In this document: positions 43,251 through 56,480 of the stretch, in pieces | How the letters are laid out: every line of letters begins with the position of its first letter | Position numbering within the stretch: position 1 is the first letter of the stretch | Source of the DNA: Rotaria socialis | Lineage: Eukaryota > Rotifera > Eurotatoria > Philodinida > Philodinidae | Direction of reading: 5' to 3' | Length of the DNA stretch: 64,000 nt | Assembly (NCBI GenBank): GCA_905331475.1 | Contig: CAJNYU010003930.1 | Span: 55,804-119,803, forward strand | Notes under the pieces: generated by a model | Database searches by the model: none | What the model was told of the DNA's origin: nothing | What the model saw: the letters and a program-made list of their open reading frames with translations, nothing else | Made by a program: the position numbers and the translations under genes

Positions 43251-45989
43251 TTTCATATTATCCATTCTGAATAGCACATACGATAATACGATACTTTTCA
43301 AATTAGATCCAATACAATACGAAATGAAATGCTTACAATTCTTTTCTCAGCGGTGTGGGTGTGTATGTGAAGCGCTTCTAGGGAAATACTGTGGTTATTG
43401 AAAAAAAAATACATATATTAATTATATATTGTTTCAACTCGTTCCTAAAAAAAAACGATTTCTTGTTTGTACACCAATAATGCATACTACGATTTGAGTA
43501 GATAGTGAAGATTAGGGAGTTGCTTTTGTAATCGGACTGAAGTATGCATATAGATCGATCATGTGAGTTATGTGAATATCAGTTTAATTAACCTTGCAAA
43601 TGATTGAAAATTTTCGTTTTGCTGGTGTAGAATGACGTAAAGCCATCTGCATGTTGCCCTAACGTTGATTAAAGATGCATTCACACAAGACTAATACAAT
43701 GGTAACAGTATATAGTGTTCGTCGATTTGAACTTGGACGTTGAATATGAGAAACGAAGTCAACTTTCAAATGACAACATGGAACGTAATAGTACTAACTA
43801 GCTTTCGGATATGTTTGGATTAGTTTTATTTGAATTTGGTGCTTTTACCTAGGACGTGATTGAAATGCCTGACTGTCAGATGTTCTATTCCATGAATAGA
43901 TTCGGAACAGTTTGTCTAACATCCTTTGTGTTTCTTGCTAAAATAGAGTTTAAAACAAAAATCTATTCTTCTTTTATCTCAATGTCGTATGGATTTTTGT
44001 TTAAGATACATTTTTATGGCTCCTTATACGACAGGTTTTGTTATCGGATGTTTGCCTTGTGTTAAAAGAATATATAACTTATCGTGCAAGTTACTTGTGT
44101 GATGTTTATTGGAAATATAAGACAGTAAAAAAAGATAGGCTATTCTGTATTAAATCTGAAACGACAAAGCGTGCAACCATCAAAAAAGAAGTAAACACTA
44201 GTTTTTTCTAGCTTTTTTGTTTGACTACTCTAGTTTAAATTACCAGCAATTAATTACTTTGTATATGTAAGTAATATCTTTGAAAAATCAGTTTGACAGA
44301 TATTTGAGTTCAGATAGGAATAACGTAGCTTTATTATGTGCAGTACTTTTCTTTGCGAAGTACGAATGTATTGAATTCGTCGGTATTTCAAGCACAATAG
44401 AAAGCGACATTGAAATACTTGAAATAAATACATATGACGATATTTTTGTCTGCCGTTCGACTACAATATGTAGAACGCATTTTCAATCTAAAATCCCATC
44501 AGCAACTAACAGATGAAAAAACGAGTCTGGATCACATTTTGCACACGACCTTGATCTCTACGATTTCGAATACAGTGAAGCCTCAAACAATTAATCGCAC
44601 CCAATCACGTGTCTGAAACAAGGTTCAAGAAGATAATTCGCGAATCAAAACTCAAATGTCTAAGACATAATAAGTAGTAGAAACCATAGGTTGTTTATTT
44701 ATAAATTGGATGACATTAACGAAGAGAGAATCGGTAAATTGATCTAGGCGTCGACGGATTATCATATAGACACATAAAGGTTTTATGAGAGGAGAGCAAT
44801 ATTGCAAACGTATGTACGAATACAGCAACAATTTTATCTTTAATGTCGTATGGCAGATTGGATAAATTATAGGAAGGATAGTTTTAATGGGTTCGGTTTA
44901 CTATCAGAATATATATTTACACATAGCTATAGCTATGCAAGGCCAACATAGAAATAAAACCAGAAGAGAAAGGCAAGGTAATTAGATAAACAGCAGAGAC
45001 AGTTTTATATAGACAGATGATATCATGAATCTACTGCATTGGTTAGTTGTTACACAATCTAAGATTAGGATTTTAATAGGACCTACAAGTGCAAAATATG
45101 AAGATCATGATTAAACGAATACTTTCCTTAGGATGACCGACAATGGTACTGATTAGAATTATCACGATTTATTACTGATCTTTATTTTTCTACTCGCAGC
45201 TACCTTACAGCATTATTTTTTGTGGTTTCCGAGATATTTACATTCGAAAATAACCAAATTTATAGTGAATTGGGGCTCTCCCAATGCAGAAGAGAACAAG
45301 ATACATCAAGTAAAAGTCTTAAGATTGTTATGCAAATGCAAAGAACGATTATTGATTAATGATGACAGCTGGTTGTCTTTTCTTATTTACTTTCTATATA
45401 AATAGAGTACAAAATTTTAAATAAACAATAAAAATAATAGTCATTTTAAATCCAAAAATCGCAATATATACATAATCATCAGGTAATGCAAGTACAATAT
45501 TCGAAAAGAAACTATCGCTTATAAAAGAATCTATTCCGAATGAACCTGATAATCTCCGAGAAAAGTATTTAATTGCCCTGCTAATTGGATCTTGCTATTT
45601 CTAGGTTAACTTTCCTATCGTATCTATTTCTTCTCTCTTAATATCTATATTTCCTTTTCCACAACAGTCGTTTTATGCCTCGGAGAGAGTCAAAGTCGTT
45701 TTTCTGCTCTGCTACTCCTAATACATATTACCACATATATATATATATATATATTACACGCAGAAGTTTTCATATCATGTAAATTGTCTGTTATATGCTG
45801 AGGAAATTTTTAGAGATTATTCATTTCAATAAAAAAAAATTCAAACTCTTAGTTTGTCTTTCATAAGTCAAATAGAACATACATTCTTTTCTCTTCTACT
45901 GACGCTTACGATAAAAAGCAGATGACACACCCGTCACGTTATCTATTTTCAAACCGATACTATTCTAGATAAATTCATCACAAAGAAAA
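43251..45989. other. 2.7-kb spacer, no gene recognised
   Basis: Several open frames of 60-78 codons (43856-44065, 44280-44516, 45220-45405) lack signal, domain or splice partners that I can defend. A gtgtgggtgtg word lies at 43353 and a TA run at 45737-45755. Remnants of a decayed gene are possible but cannot be named. Confidence 0.45.
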
Positions 45990-46829
45990 ATGATATTCTT
46001 CAATTGTTTTGGATTAATTCTTATCGTTCACGCTAGATACATTCTCGGAAATGTATGTCATGAATGTAACGGAATGACTTTTAACTCTATAATTACCGTT
46101 GATAATCTTCCGTCGCCAATCGGCGAAGAATGCGAAATAGTGCCATCCGAATATGGGTGTTCTGCACGTGTAACATGGTTCGATGATGGCACCAGCGAAG
46201 TACATTACATTGCCGATCCAAACTTCCCATTGGAGAGCGTCATAACACAAACAGAACGTAAAGTAACGACATGGTCTGGTGAATACATAACAAATAAATA
46301 TATTAGTTTTAACTGTCAAGCCTCGAATAATACCCCATGTAATACAGCCGAGAATTTAAAACGTGCTCTTATTTCAACAACGTGGTCCACTAATGAACAA
46401 ATAGAAAAGTTCGATACATTAATTGTGCCGACAACAGATTTTTATGGTAGTACATGTTTACAATTATTGAATAAGAGCAATTGTCCTATAACGAATCTAC
46501 TTAGCTGTCAACAATGTATGGGTATTATTGAATATTCCAACACTAAAAGTGTGTGTGCAATGTGTCCATCAGGAAAAGCTCTGACGAATTCTTACGAACA
46601 TGAAACAATATTTTTCCTTCAAAATAAAACTCAAGTGGATAAGATAACATTAGCATGTCGAAGACGTGGCGCTTGCAATTCAATAGAAAATATTGATCGA
46701 ATTAAAAATGAATTAGATATTAAATTTGATTTCGAAAAATTCTATCGATCAACAGCTTCGATCACAAAATCGCCGATGATGATTTTATTCCTGGTAGTTA
46801 TAGTTGGAGTTTTTTCATGCTGCTTGTGA
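45990..46829 (+). CDS. Secreted/GPI-anchored cysteine-rich protein (copy 2)
   Basis: Single exon, 279 aa, paralog of 35361-36188. Signal peptide MIFFNCFGLILIVHARYI, then CHECNGMTFNSIITVDNLPS, YGCSARVTWFDDGTSEV and TPCNTAENL in the first block. STCLQLLNKSNC, LSCQQCMG and GACNSIENIDRI form the second. The C-terminus FYRSTASI and a hydrophobic tail (MMILFLVVIVGVF) indicate a GPI signal. The cysteine positions match copy 1 throughout, and both lie in the same orientation about 10.6 kb apart, which indicates a local duplication. Role unknown; a cell-surface ligand or receptor is plausible. Confidence 0.75.
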   Translation: MIFFNCFGLILIVHARYILGNVCHECNGMTFNSIITVDNLPSPIGEECEIVPSEYGCSARVTWFDDGTSEVHYIADPNFPLESVITQTERKVTTWSGEYITNKYISFNCQASNNTPCNTAENLKRALISTTWSTNEQIEKFDTLIVPTTDFYGSTCLQLLNKSNCPITNLLSCQQCMGIIEYSNTKSVCAMCPSGKALTNSYEHETIFFLQNKTQVDKITLACRRRGACNSIENIDRIKNELDIKFDFEKFYRSTASITKSPMMILFLVVIVGVFSCCL

Positions 46830-46930
46830 ACAATAGAATATGATTTATGTTTTTGAACGTCTTTTTAAATGAAGATTTTTTATTTGAAAAAAAATCTGAC
46901 ACATTAAGAAAAATATTTTACGATTGAATT

Positions 46931-49900
46931 CTATCGAGTGGAAAATCGAGCGATTTGATCGTAATAGCCATTATAATTAAGTCGTATAAGTAAATCAGAT
47001 AGCGATGTTTTATATCCTTTTTCAACAAGCTTTGATAAAACTAGAGATACAGAAATCATTAGAAACAAAATGCGCTTTTTTTTTAAATTGATAATAAATA
47101 CCTTTGAACAGTGAAAGTACAGCGATATGATATTTTTCAAATGTGGTACGTAGTGCTTGTACACTTGGATCGGATGGGTCTGTATGAGTTGCATTGAGAA
47201 TCCAAGAGTATGTTTGCAATTGGCAACGGAAACGTATTATTAATGTTAAAACACGGTTCACTTCATTTAGAATAGGAGCTGCATTCGGCGTGAGCAGACA
47301 ACTGAAAATTATAGGACAAAATTATGATTTTGATTCTGGATGAAGTTACTATATACTTTAACATAGTTCGATCTAGATATTCATTGTGAGCTGCAGCTAT
47401 TTCATTAATATGTTTAGCTTGCTGAATTTTACGCATAAATTCCATCCAAGCGATTTGAATAACTTGATTTGTTATATAATTAATCAGAACAGTCATAAAG
47501 TGTTGCATTTGATGTCTAAATAGGCGTATTTGAATTAGACAAACGATGAGAATAATTCAACTTTAAAGTCTTGCCTACCTATATTGATGCAATTGGGATA
47601 GAGTTGAATTTTGTTGTTTACCTTCAATGATAAGCGAAAGAGAAATTCTTAATTCGGGTATTTTAAAATATTTGAACAATTCTTTCTCTGTTATTTTATT
47701 AACTGCGGTTCGATAGGAGCTCATGAAAGTCTCTTCCATAACTTGAATCTCTGTTTGTTATCTTCTGTGTCTGTGCCCATGGACAAATGAATACTTACAA
47801 GATTTAAGTAAAACCCATATTTCATTCAGTACTTGTTTGACAATAAGTATTCGAAGAAGAAATCGAAATATGACTTTATATTTTTCTAGCATATCTTGCG
47901 AAATAACGATATTTAAAGGCCATTGAATGGCATAAGTTAAATCAAAATAATCGAGTAACGTTGAATCTAGAAGACTTAATGAATTTGGTATGTTTGGCTT
48001 TGCTGTTAATTGAAGAATATCAATTAAATTATTTGATTCTCCTGCTTGATCTAATGCTGTATATAAAATTTGACGCATAGAAGCAACATGATAAATAATT
48101 CGTGCATCAGCAGTTGTCAATAAAATATTGGATAATTCAGAGCAAAATGAGAGACCAAATCGACCTGTGGCAAGAAAGTAATAGGAACGAAGATTATTTA
48201 AATGGTAGGATAATTTTAATTCATCGAAAAAATAATTCAGCAATGCACGATTGACTAATTGAGATCTAAAGAAAATTGTAAAAGAAAAAAAAATGCTTTC
48301 ATAGAAATTCGCTGAACATACTGAACATAAATTAATGGTGATATTGAATGTTCTAACCAAACACGTAAAGGTGACATATCAAAATTGAACCAAGATTCTG
48401 CGACATTTCGTGTTGACGCTTCCGGATCGTTTTCTTTCACTTGGAAGTCTAGAAAAATATATAAACAATGGCTATATGTTACGAAACACAACAATGGTAA
48501 TGGTTAATTTCATGTAACGAACTTTTTCGTTATTCGTCTCAAGAGCAATTATCGTTAGTTATGCACAGAAGACTTTTCTCTCTGTTAAACAAGCGACTAT
48601 CTTTTGTATGTATAAATGGAGGTTTTGTTGAGCATAAGCAGGGTTCAGGGCAGAAAAATGAATATTTTATCTCAAGTCTTCTGCATTGTAGATTACAGTT
48701 TCTTTTTGTGTCAGTAAAATTTCGCTGTTACTTGACAATAATTAACCTGATAGAATCATTCCTGATGAATACTTACCAAATGCATCGTTGTACTTGAATT
48801 GAGGCCCACCGGCAATAATAGAATCCCAATCGTAGATTTTTTCTGGTAGCTCCTCGTGTTCTAAATAATAAAAAAGAAATAGATAATTTTATTATTGCTT
48901 ATTTCGTTTACCTTCACTTTCATCAAGTGGATTATGATCCATCATATAATTCTGAATGGTCGATTTTAATACATTACTAGTTACATATTTAACAGTTCGA
49001 CGATATTGATCCTGAGTTGTTTCTTCAGTTGCTGTATGTCGAATTACTGGTTTGCTTGGCATTTGTTGATTTGATATTAAATCAAGTGCCTCTGTATCGT
49101 CAGTTGGTTTATTCGTAGATTGTATTTCTTCTCTGGGCGGCACATAATGTGTGTTTGCGTTATTCGGTTTTTCGATATTTGATGGCGATGAAACATCGGT
49201 TGATCTATTATCCAAAATAGAAATGGCATTTGGCGATTGATCGACTATTGGCGTATGAAAACTTGGTGTGGATGTAGATGAAGGATTGGATAATGATGTT
49301 TGAACTTCTGTCGGTGTGTTTGTAGTACTGTTCGGTTGAATTCGTTGACGAAATTGTTCTTCTCGTTGATTAGCATCACGCATTTTAGCATCGTATTCAG
49401 AAATGATTTCATCGCTAAGAAATAATTAATCTAGATTAGAAATGAAACGACACGAGGAGCGTTTTTTTTACCGAATATTTTCCACCAGATCAGCATAAGG
49501 TGCACCCAGACGCGAACCAATGATTGTCGTTGTTGAAGTAACTTTATTGAATTCTGCACCTGCAGCTCTGTCTGCAAGCTTTTCTTCTTTGAACTAAAAA
49601 TTTCAGAAAAAAAAACTTTTTTTTCTTTTGTTAATTATTAATGAATTGCTTACTTGTCGTTGTTTTGCATCGATTTGTTCTTGCCATTTATCGCGTAACA
49701 ACTGTTTTTCTTTCATTACTCGTTCTGTTTCATCATCAACAAGTTCTATTGGTAAACAAAAAATAAATTTAAGATTCTATAACATTTTATCAAATCGTCA
49801 AGTGAGTCTTTTTTCACTATATGCGCACATAATATTGAAGTCCATCATTCACGATTTGAATTTGGGATTTAGAAAATCCTAAATCCGCCTTTTCCCCCGT

Positions 49901-52900
49901 TGTAAATGATTGATTTCGATTTCGTTTTCTTGTTCCGGAATTAAAATTGAAACTCATTGAAATTATTATTCTTATGATTTATTCATTTTTTTTAAATATA
50001 GCTATTCTTTCGACAAAGGTTCCTCAAATCACAAAATATGATGTTACAAAGTCACATTTTCAACTGTCGAATGAGATATATACAAAACCTCCAAATAATA
50101 AATATCCGTCAATCGAACAGCAGTATTTTGCGACTTGAATATCTCAGGACGGAAACATTCTACTCATAAACGTATCTATCTGTGGGATCGTACGGCTAAA
50201 ATGCCTATCACTCTGGATAGAAGGCCGACGAGGTTGAGTTCATTTGAAGTTTTTCATATCTCATTTGTGGTCTATCCTATGAGCAGAGCCCGAGCTCAAG
50301 AACAATTCGGCACTTAAAAATGTTCCCTCATTAGATTTTTGTACTGACTTTTTCTTTCAGCTTGTTGTTGATCTTGGCGAGCATACATATCCATTCGTTC
50401 TTGAACTTTCGCTTGTTCAATATCAAGACGTTTTTGTTTTCTAAAACATAAACATGAGCAAAAATACAAGCAAACATAAAATCCTTTACTGTGCTTGTTC
50501 ATATTCTAAAATTTTTGTGCTCATTTCTTCTTGATATTTATATACTTGTTTTCGATCAGTACGATCTCTAGAATTAATATAGACAAAGTTTAATTGTGGT
50601 ATCATATTTGTTGTTATTGTACACAATGGATGATTTTTATCGCATAATTTAATTAACATTAATGAACGTGTTATATTAACGATTTGTTGTAGATATTCAA
50701 TAGGTAAAATTTGATGAAATATTGTATCACGATTGTTAGCATGTAAATAACGTATGGTAAATGTTTTTGTCCAAAAATCGATTGTTTTTAAGCCAATTAA
50801 ACGATTATGATTAAATAAAATCGGATATTCATTGTAACGATCGAGATAATTCGAATGAATAATAAGACCAGTAAGAAATAATAATAAAGGCCGTAACGTA
50901 TATGTAACAAAATGCGTAAGTAGAAGAAAATAATTCTGATCTATGTTATGATAATTGTGATTGAGAAGTGTATGAAGAATGGAAGAAAGTTTAACAAAAG
51001 CTAACGATGTATTTGGTGATGATGTACGAATTGTTTGTTCAAGCTCATTGATACTTGATATGAGTGATAAAGGAAGACTAAAGCGAAACAAAATCAATCA
51101 GATAGTTGATTTGGATTTTGACAGTAGAACTGTTTTAATAGAAATCAATTAGCGAAACATATTATGACATAGAGTTTGATTGGCGGCTCAATGCGAATGT
51201 TATAGAAATTCTGCCATCCAGTTAGCAGAAATGTCTTCTACGAAATTAATTAACTACCAACAACAGAGCTCAAATTAAATCATCGAAGTTCTTGGTAGAG
51301 CATCGCTTGCGTGTTTCCATCAAAGAATACCTTTGACAATCATCTGAAGGTTTTCATTATAAATTTTCGAAGAGATTTATACGAGTATTTTCAACAGTCA
51401 AAATTCAAGACAAAGTAAAATAAATATCATGGCGGTATCAGAACTAGAAGTGTGCAGGATCGCGTTTTTTTTTGTTGGCTTCAGTAATTCTATTGGAAGA
51501 ACTGGTTTTCCACATCCCTGATCCGAGCACAAGCCCTTAGTGTTTTAAAATACTCGATATTGAGAACTAACCATTTACCTCTCACACTGATTACCTGCGT
51601 ATTCTACGATTTAAAACAGTCACCGTTAGCCACAAGGGAAATAGCTCGAAATTTTTTTTTGTCCTGTTTATATAAAATACTTCGATTGCGTAAAACTTAC
51701 TTTAGACTACACAATATTGGATCAATTTTTGCAGCAAATTTGACTAGAGAAAACTTTGAAATATCATATATAGCAATAGATTTTTGTATATAACGTAAAT
51801 AACATCGGAGTGAATGGCAAAATTCATTTTCGGTTTCAGAATTTCTCGACGAACGATTAATGTAATGTTTTATTACATTAAAATGGTTTCCTGCTTGAAT
51901 ATATCTCATTGAAAATCTTCCAATTGTGACTTGCGTATAGCCAAGAACATTTATATCTGATTTAAGTGCAAAGGTTTCATGAATCTAATAACAAAACATA
52001 TTGAATGTAAAAACAAAACTATTCATATCGATTTACTTCATTCCATTCGAATGTTTGCGATGATATACCCATAAGCATATAGCAGAGATCACGAAGAAAT
52101 TCATCGATAGCTATGGGACGATAATCGATATCAATAGATTGAGTTAACGATGGCTGATTAAATAGAAGGAGTAAACACATATGTTGAAATGGTCGATCAT
52201 CTGTACGAAGATCAAATAAATATGGACGGGTTCGATCGTATATGTAACTAGAAATGATTCAATTAAAAACGAGCGGAAGATAAATTTGATAATTTCTACC
52301 TGCCACGTTGTTCCCATGTAAAATATTTATTTTCTGCTTGTGTTAAAGCGCGAAACCAATGATCAGACTCATCAATCGGAACTAAAGCTAACTCGGATTT
52401 ATCGTCTGGGATTGAAGATGAAGCCGATTGAAAACCATCGTCATCACTAATTACTTCCTTCAATGAAGAAATTCATGCGATAAATTTTTCGCAACTTTTC
52501 AATCTGTCTTACCTCTTCTTGGAATGTTGAAGTCCAACAGCTATTATCAGGTTTATTTTGAGCTAATTCAAATAGAGTATTTTGTGATGGAATGACATTA
52601 AATAATGTTCGTTTTTCATTTCGTATTGGCTAATAAAAAAATCGAATATAAAATAAACAGTTAACACTGAATATTTTAAACATACAAAATCAATCACGTC
52701 GTAGGCATCAGATAAACATGTTCGATTGGGTCTTTGTATTACTTGTTGACTTAATGTGTGTATTTGTTCAACTTGTTGCAATTGAAATGGATCCTCCTAA
52801 TTGAAAGAGAATTTTTGTTCAAAGCACTTTATGTTTTGAAACTTAATCTTCGAAGTATTTTCTCTATTCCAGTACTCATATATCTCAGGAAAATGTGATT

Positions 52901-53202
52901 ATTATTGCTGGTAATCTCGTATTTTTTTTGTAAGCGGATCTATGTTAGTTCCATAGCAACTTTTACAGAAACAAAACTACATACAATTTCTTTGTCATCG
53001 TCTTTTGTGAGATTTTCGTTGAGATCAAAAATATGATTTAATGAACTGAAATTATTATTTGATAAAATTGTTCTACCGACAAGCCAGTCTTTTTCAAAAT
53101 CAAATAATCGTGAGGCATTATTCTAAATAAAGAATATAAGCAACTAAGGTAATTTTCTTCTAGTCAATTTACTGTATCGTCCGAATAAACAATAATCGAC
53201 AT
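46931..53202 (-). CDS. TUBGCP6: Gamma-tubulin complex component 6
   Basis: Nineteen exons on the minus strand: 53202-53173, 53122-52985, 52796-52686, 52629-52513, 52457-52300, 52247-52037, 51984-51701, 51077-50490, 50440-50349, 49745-49654, 49593-49472, 49414-48912, 48860-48777, 48448-48322, 48265-47799, about 47748-47579, 47515-47357, 47301-47102 and 47040-46931; about 1250 aa. The N-terminal GRIP1 region has FLRDLCYMLMG, then a coiled/disordered middle (KEKQLLRDKWQEQID, Ser/Thr-rich exon 12). The C-terminal GRIP2 region has LLNYFFDELKLSYHLNNLR, YAIQWPLNIVISQDMLEKY, MQHFMTVLINYITNQVIQ and ends LSDLLIRLNYNGYYDQ, closest to GCP6. It nucleates microtubules in the gamma-tubulin ring complex. The middle is shorter than in human GCP6. 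The exon 15/16 junction has a one-base frame problem (see findings). Confidence 0.9.
50130..50335. repeat. Partial copy of the palindromic element in a GCP6 intron
   Basis: The intron 49746-50348 (603 bp, ten times the local norm) contains words atctcagga, acattctactcataaa and ttttcatat, then gtctatc and a gctcaagaacaattcgg-like end. They follow the same order as in the loop and right arm of the element at 60895-61363. The left arm is not recognisable. It is a diverged, truncated copy. Confidence 0.6.
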
Positions 53203-53473
53203 AATTGAGGTTAAATGATCATAAACATGAGCACCTAAATTTTATCTACATAAATATCAACACCTATACTGTTTCTGTTTTCAGACTGGCCGCTTTTTTT
53301 AACCAATCAGTGAAATAACTGCACCGATCGCTGTTGTCATCTGTTCTTATCACCCCCAATTGGTTACTATATACATATAAATATATCTATTTCCTCCTGT
53401 AGTAGCAGAGTTGCGCGATTGTTATTATTATTAGTATTATTATCGTTTTGTAACATTGATCAAAATCGACGCA
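53203..53473. promoter_or_regulatory. Shared head-to-head promoter region of GCP6 and tropomodulin
   Basis: 271 bp separate the two start codons on opposite strands. CCAAT-type words occur in both orientations (ccaatcag near 53302 and attggttac near 53358), with an AT-rich tatacatataaatatat stretch at about 53371. This layout suits a bidirectional promoter, although no functional site is proven. Confidence 0.5.
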
Positions 53474-56152
53474 ATGGCGACAACAAAAACTTCCGAAGAA
53501 AGTGTTAATATAGATGATTTTGATGCACTTTTAGCAGCGCTTAGCGCTGAAGAGCTTGAGAATGTTAATGATTTTATTGATCCAGAGGTATCTATATACA
53601 TATATTTTTTTTTAATTTTTTTTTCTATTAATCATCATCTTTTAAGCATTCTTACCTACCAGCAAGCGATCGTGGTAACTATCGAATGCACAAAACTCCA
53701 ACCGGTCCGTATGATCGCAATAAACTGCTGGGTTTCTTAACTGAACAAGGACAAAGTGAGAAAGATTGGGAGGAACAAAAACCTTTTTTACCCGGTGAAA
53801 AGAAAGGAAAAGTTTGGCAAGCTCCCGAAGTTGCAAAGCCAGCTCATGATGAAGAGGATGAATTAACTCATACGGAATGGGATGATCTATTAACGAATGC
53901 AACTGAAACAGAAATTGTTGAACTAGCTGGTTTGCTGAATTGTTTTTTTCTTCTTTTTCGAAACTATGACTAAACTTTATTTTCAGCTATTCTTGGGTTT
54001 ACTGGTTTAATTAATCAAGTGCAATATCATGCAGCCGTAACGGATAAACCTACATCTACAAATGCCGGTGGTTGGAACGGTATGAAAATAAGAAAGAAAA
54101 GTCTCGTTTAAAAGCAACTAATTTTTAATTTAATTTTTAAGCTGCTGCTAAAATGGAACCATTAAAATTAATTCCGCCAGAACCAGATAATATGACAAAC
54201 GTGGAAGAATGTATAGCAAAAGCAAAAGCGAATGACAAGGAATTAACTAAAATTAATATAAATAATATTCAAGGAATAAAGCCTGATGTACTTAACGACT
54301 TACTTAACGCAATAAAAGACAACACACATGTAGAAGTTCTTGCAATGGCTAATGTTGGTATGACTGATGGTGTTGGTCGAGTAAGAATTTAGTTTGATTT
54401 AGAAATTTTACGTAAACATTAATAATTAGTCTCTTGCTGAACTTATCGAAGCAAATTCAACATTGAAAACAGTCAATGCTCAGTCGAACCGTTTGACAGG
54501 TGCAGTTGTTGCTGAAATCGTACGGAGCACATTGAAAAATCAAACATTGGTTGAATTACGATTATCAAATCAAGTAAAATTACAGTTCTCGATTTTGCAA
54601 AAGTTTTCATTAGAAATTATCTCAAAGTTAAAAGAAAACAAATGAGGCAACATCGGATTCGCATCCGATTGTTATGTCTACTGCAGAAACTAAGTCGATT
54701 TATATATGTTGTGAATAATTCTAAGAAAAAAATTCCTGTACCCCTCTCAGGGATGGCCTGGTCAACGCTGACAATTTTTCGATAACTCAGCCATTTCTTG
54801 GCGGATCCTTCTCATCTTCGAACTCGACTGAGATCATTATGTGTACAAAATTTCATGGTGATTGGATGAGGCTTTCAAAGGTTATCGTGTTAACGGCCGG
54901 ACAGACACACTGACTGAATCTAGAGTGTACTCACTTTTTTTGAGTACGCAAAAAGAACTACTCTAATAGATTATAGTCAATTCGTTAATATCAAACAGAT
55001 GTCGCAGCTTATTTTACTAAATGATGCGGTAGTATAAACAAAAGAAAAGCAATGCACTTCTGGACATTGCTACTAATGAGATGTAGGTCTCAATGTTGTT
55101 GTCTTTTTCTACTCATAGAATCAACGGAAACTAGTTCATAAAAATAGGTCTCCATGAAGTGATTACTACATTTTAAGAGGATTGAAAGTTGAGACGATTG
55201 TTTATCATACATTAGTTATAGTATCATAATAAAGAACATCTGTCGGGAAGTAAACACTGACGAACAGAAACCTTCTTCATTTATGTGTGGTATTCTACAA
55301 GGGTAATATAATAATAGTGTACGTTTATTTACTTTAGTAAAACATAGAACAGACCTATTCAATTTGCTCGGTAAACATGTAGGCGTAAGTGTTATTTTTA
55401 AAAGAAAAATAATATTTTGAATATTGAGAGAACGATTAATTTCTAATCCGTATGTTCTCAAAAAAAAAGACACATTGACATGATGGACAATAAAAGCATA
55501 TTGCAATCATGCATAAACCCATCCTTCAGTTATGTTTGTCTGGTTCTTCATAATAGTAATGTAAACAAAGAGACATGCCAAAGCATTTGTCATTCATCAT
55601 GTCGTAATCTATGGAATACAGTTAAATATATATGTATATATAAAGCGATGCGAAAACACTTCTGATTTTCAGTTTCTGTAGAAAATATTTGACATAATAT
55701 CTTAACCTATCTTTGCATTATTTCAGCCAACAAATGCCTCATTAATTCATTGAGAAACAATATAACTGTAAATATATTTTTTCGTCCTACACTCATACGC
55801 ACACTCACCTTTTTTTTTAAAATGTAGTTCGCACACCTTCAACGACTAGTTTCACCTTAGGGTTGCTTTTTTTTATTTGTTTATTCTTGAATTTGTTTTT
55901 AAGCGCTCACAAATCCTTGGCAATCGTGTTGAAATGGAAGTGGCTGATGCTATTGTTCAAAATAATACGCTTCTTCGTTTAAATTTACAGTTCGATACTC
56001 TGGGACCACGAGTTCGTGTTACGGAAAAACTCAAACAAAATCTTGACGCTTGTAAAACAAATTTCAATGTGTAGAAATAAAATTATCTATTTTTTGTTTC
56101 ATTTCTAGTACGTAAAAAACGTTTGGCGAGTAAACAAGAAGAAACGAAATAA
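53474..56152 (+). CDS. tmod: Tropomodulin
   Basis: Seven exons: 53474-53587, 53647-53929, 53987-54079, 54142-54380, 54430-54573, 55904-56051 and 56109-56152, 354 aa, the usual tropomodulin length. The N-terminal tropomyosin/actin-binding part has FDALLAALSAEELENVNDFI, then KTPTGPYDRNKLLGFL, as in Tmod. The C-terminal leucine-rich repeats follow (LTKININNIQGIKPDVLNDL, SLAELIEANSTLKTVN, NTLLRLNLQFDTLGPR), ending in a basic KKRLASKQ tail. It caps actin pointed ends and binds tropomyosin in muscle and membrane skeleton. The ATG at 53474 is chosen because it precedes the conserved first helix. Intron 5 is 1.33 kb and holds a repeat. Confidence 0.95.
54690..54960. repeat. Dispersed repeat in tropomodulin intron 5
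   Basis: The sequence includes gtacccctctcaggg (54739-54753), acaaaatttcatggtgattg (54845-54864) and cggccggacagacacac near 54894. Runs of the type aaatttcatg...gatt...cagacacac are a recurring signature of dispersed repeats in invertebrate genomes (known to me in general form; not searched). The terminal structure is not resolved. It accounts for part of the expanded intron; the remainder to 55903 shows nothing recognisable. Confidence 0.5.
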
Positions 56153-56480
56153 TTTATTTTTTTTTATTTAAACTCATATATACACTATTCATCTATTGAC
56201 TTCCGCGAATTGGCAGTTTGACCCTTGCTCAACTAGAAATTACAATGGTGCTGATTTTCAAAATGCAAAATCGAACAAACGAAGAAAATAATAAAATTTC
56301 TAGTCAACATCATCAACGAAAATTTCATACGCTTATTTCCTGCTTACCTCGCTTCAGGATTATTAATAAAATTTTGTTTGTTTTTGTATATATTTTACAT
56401 TTTATTTACTTAATCTATTTTTTATGATATATTTATTTATTCAATTAAAGATAATCACCTAGTCCCATGTTTCGTTTTAG

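Noticed and set aside
49947..50317. Plus-strand frames in the GCP6 intron
   Set aside because: They translate the decayed palindromic element and show no family motif.
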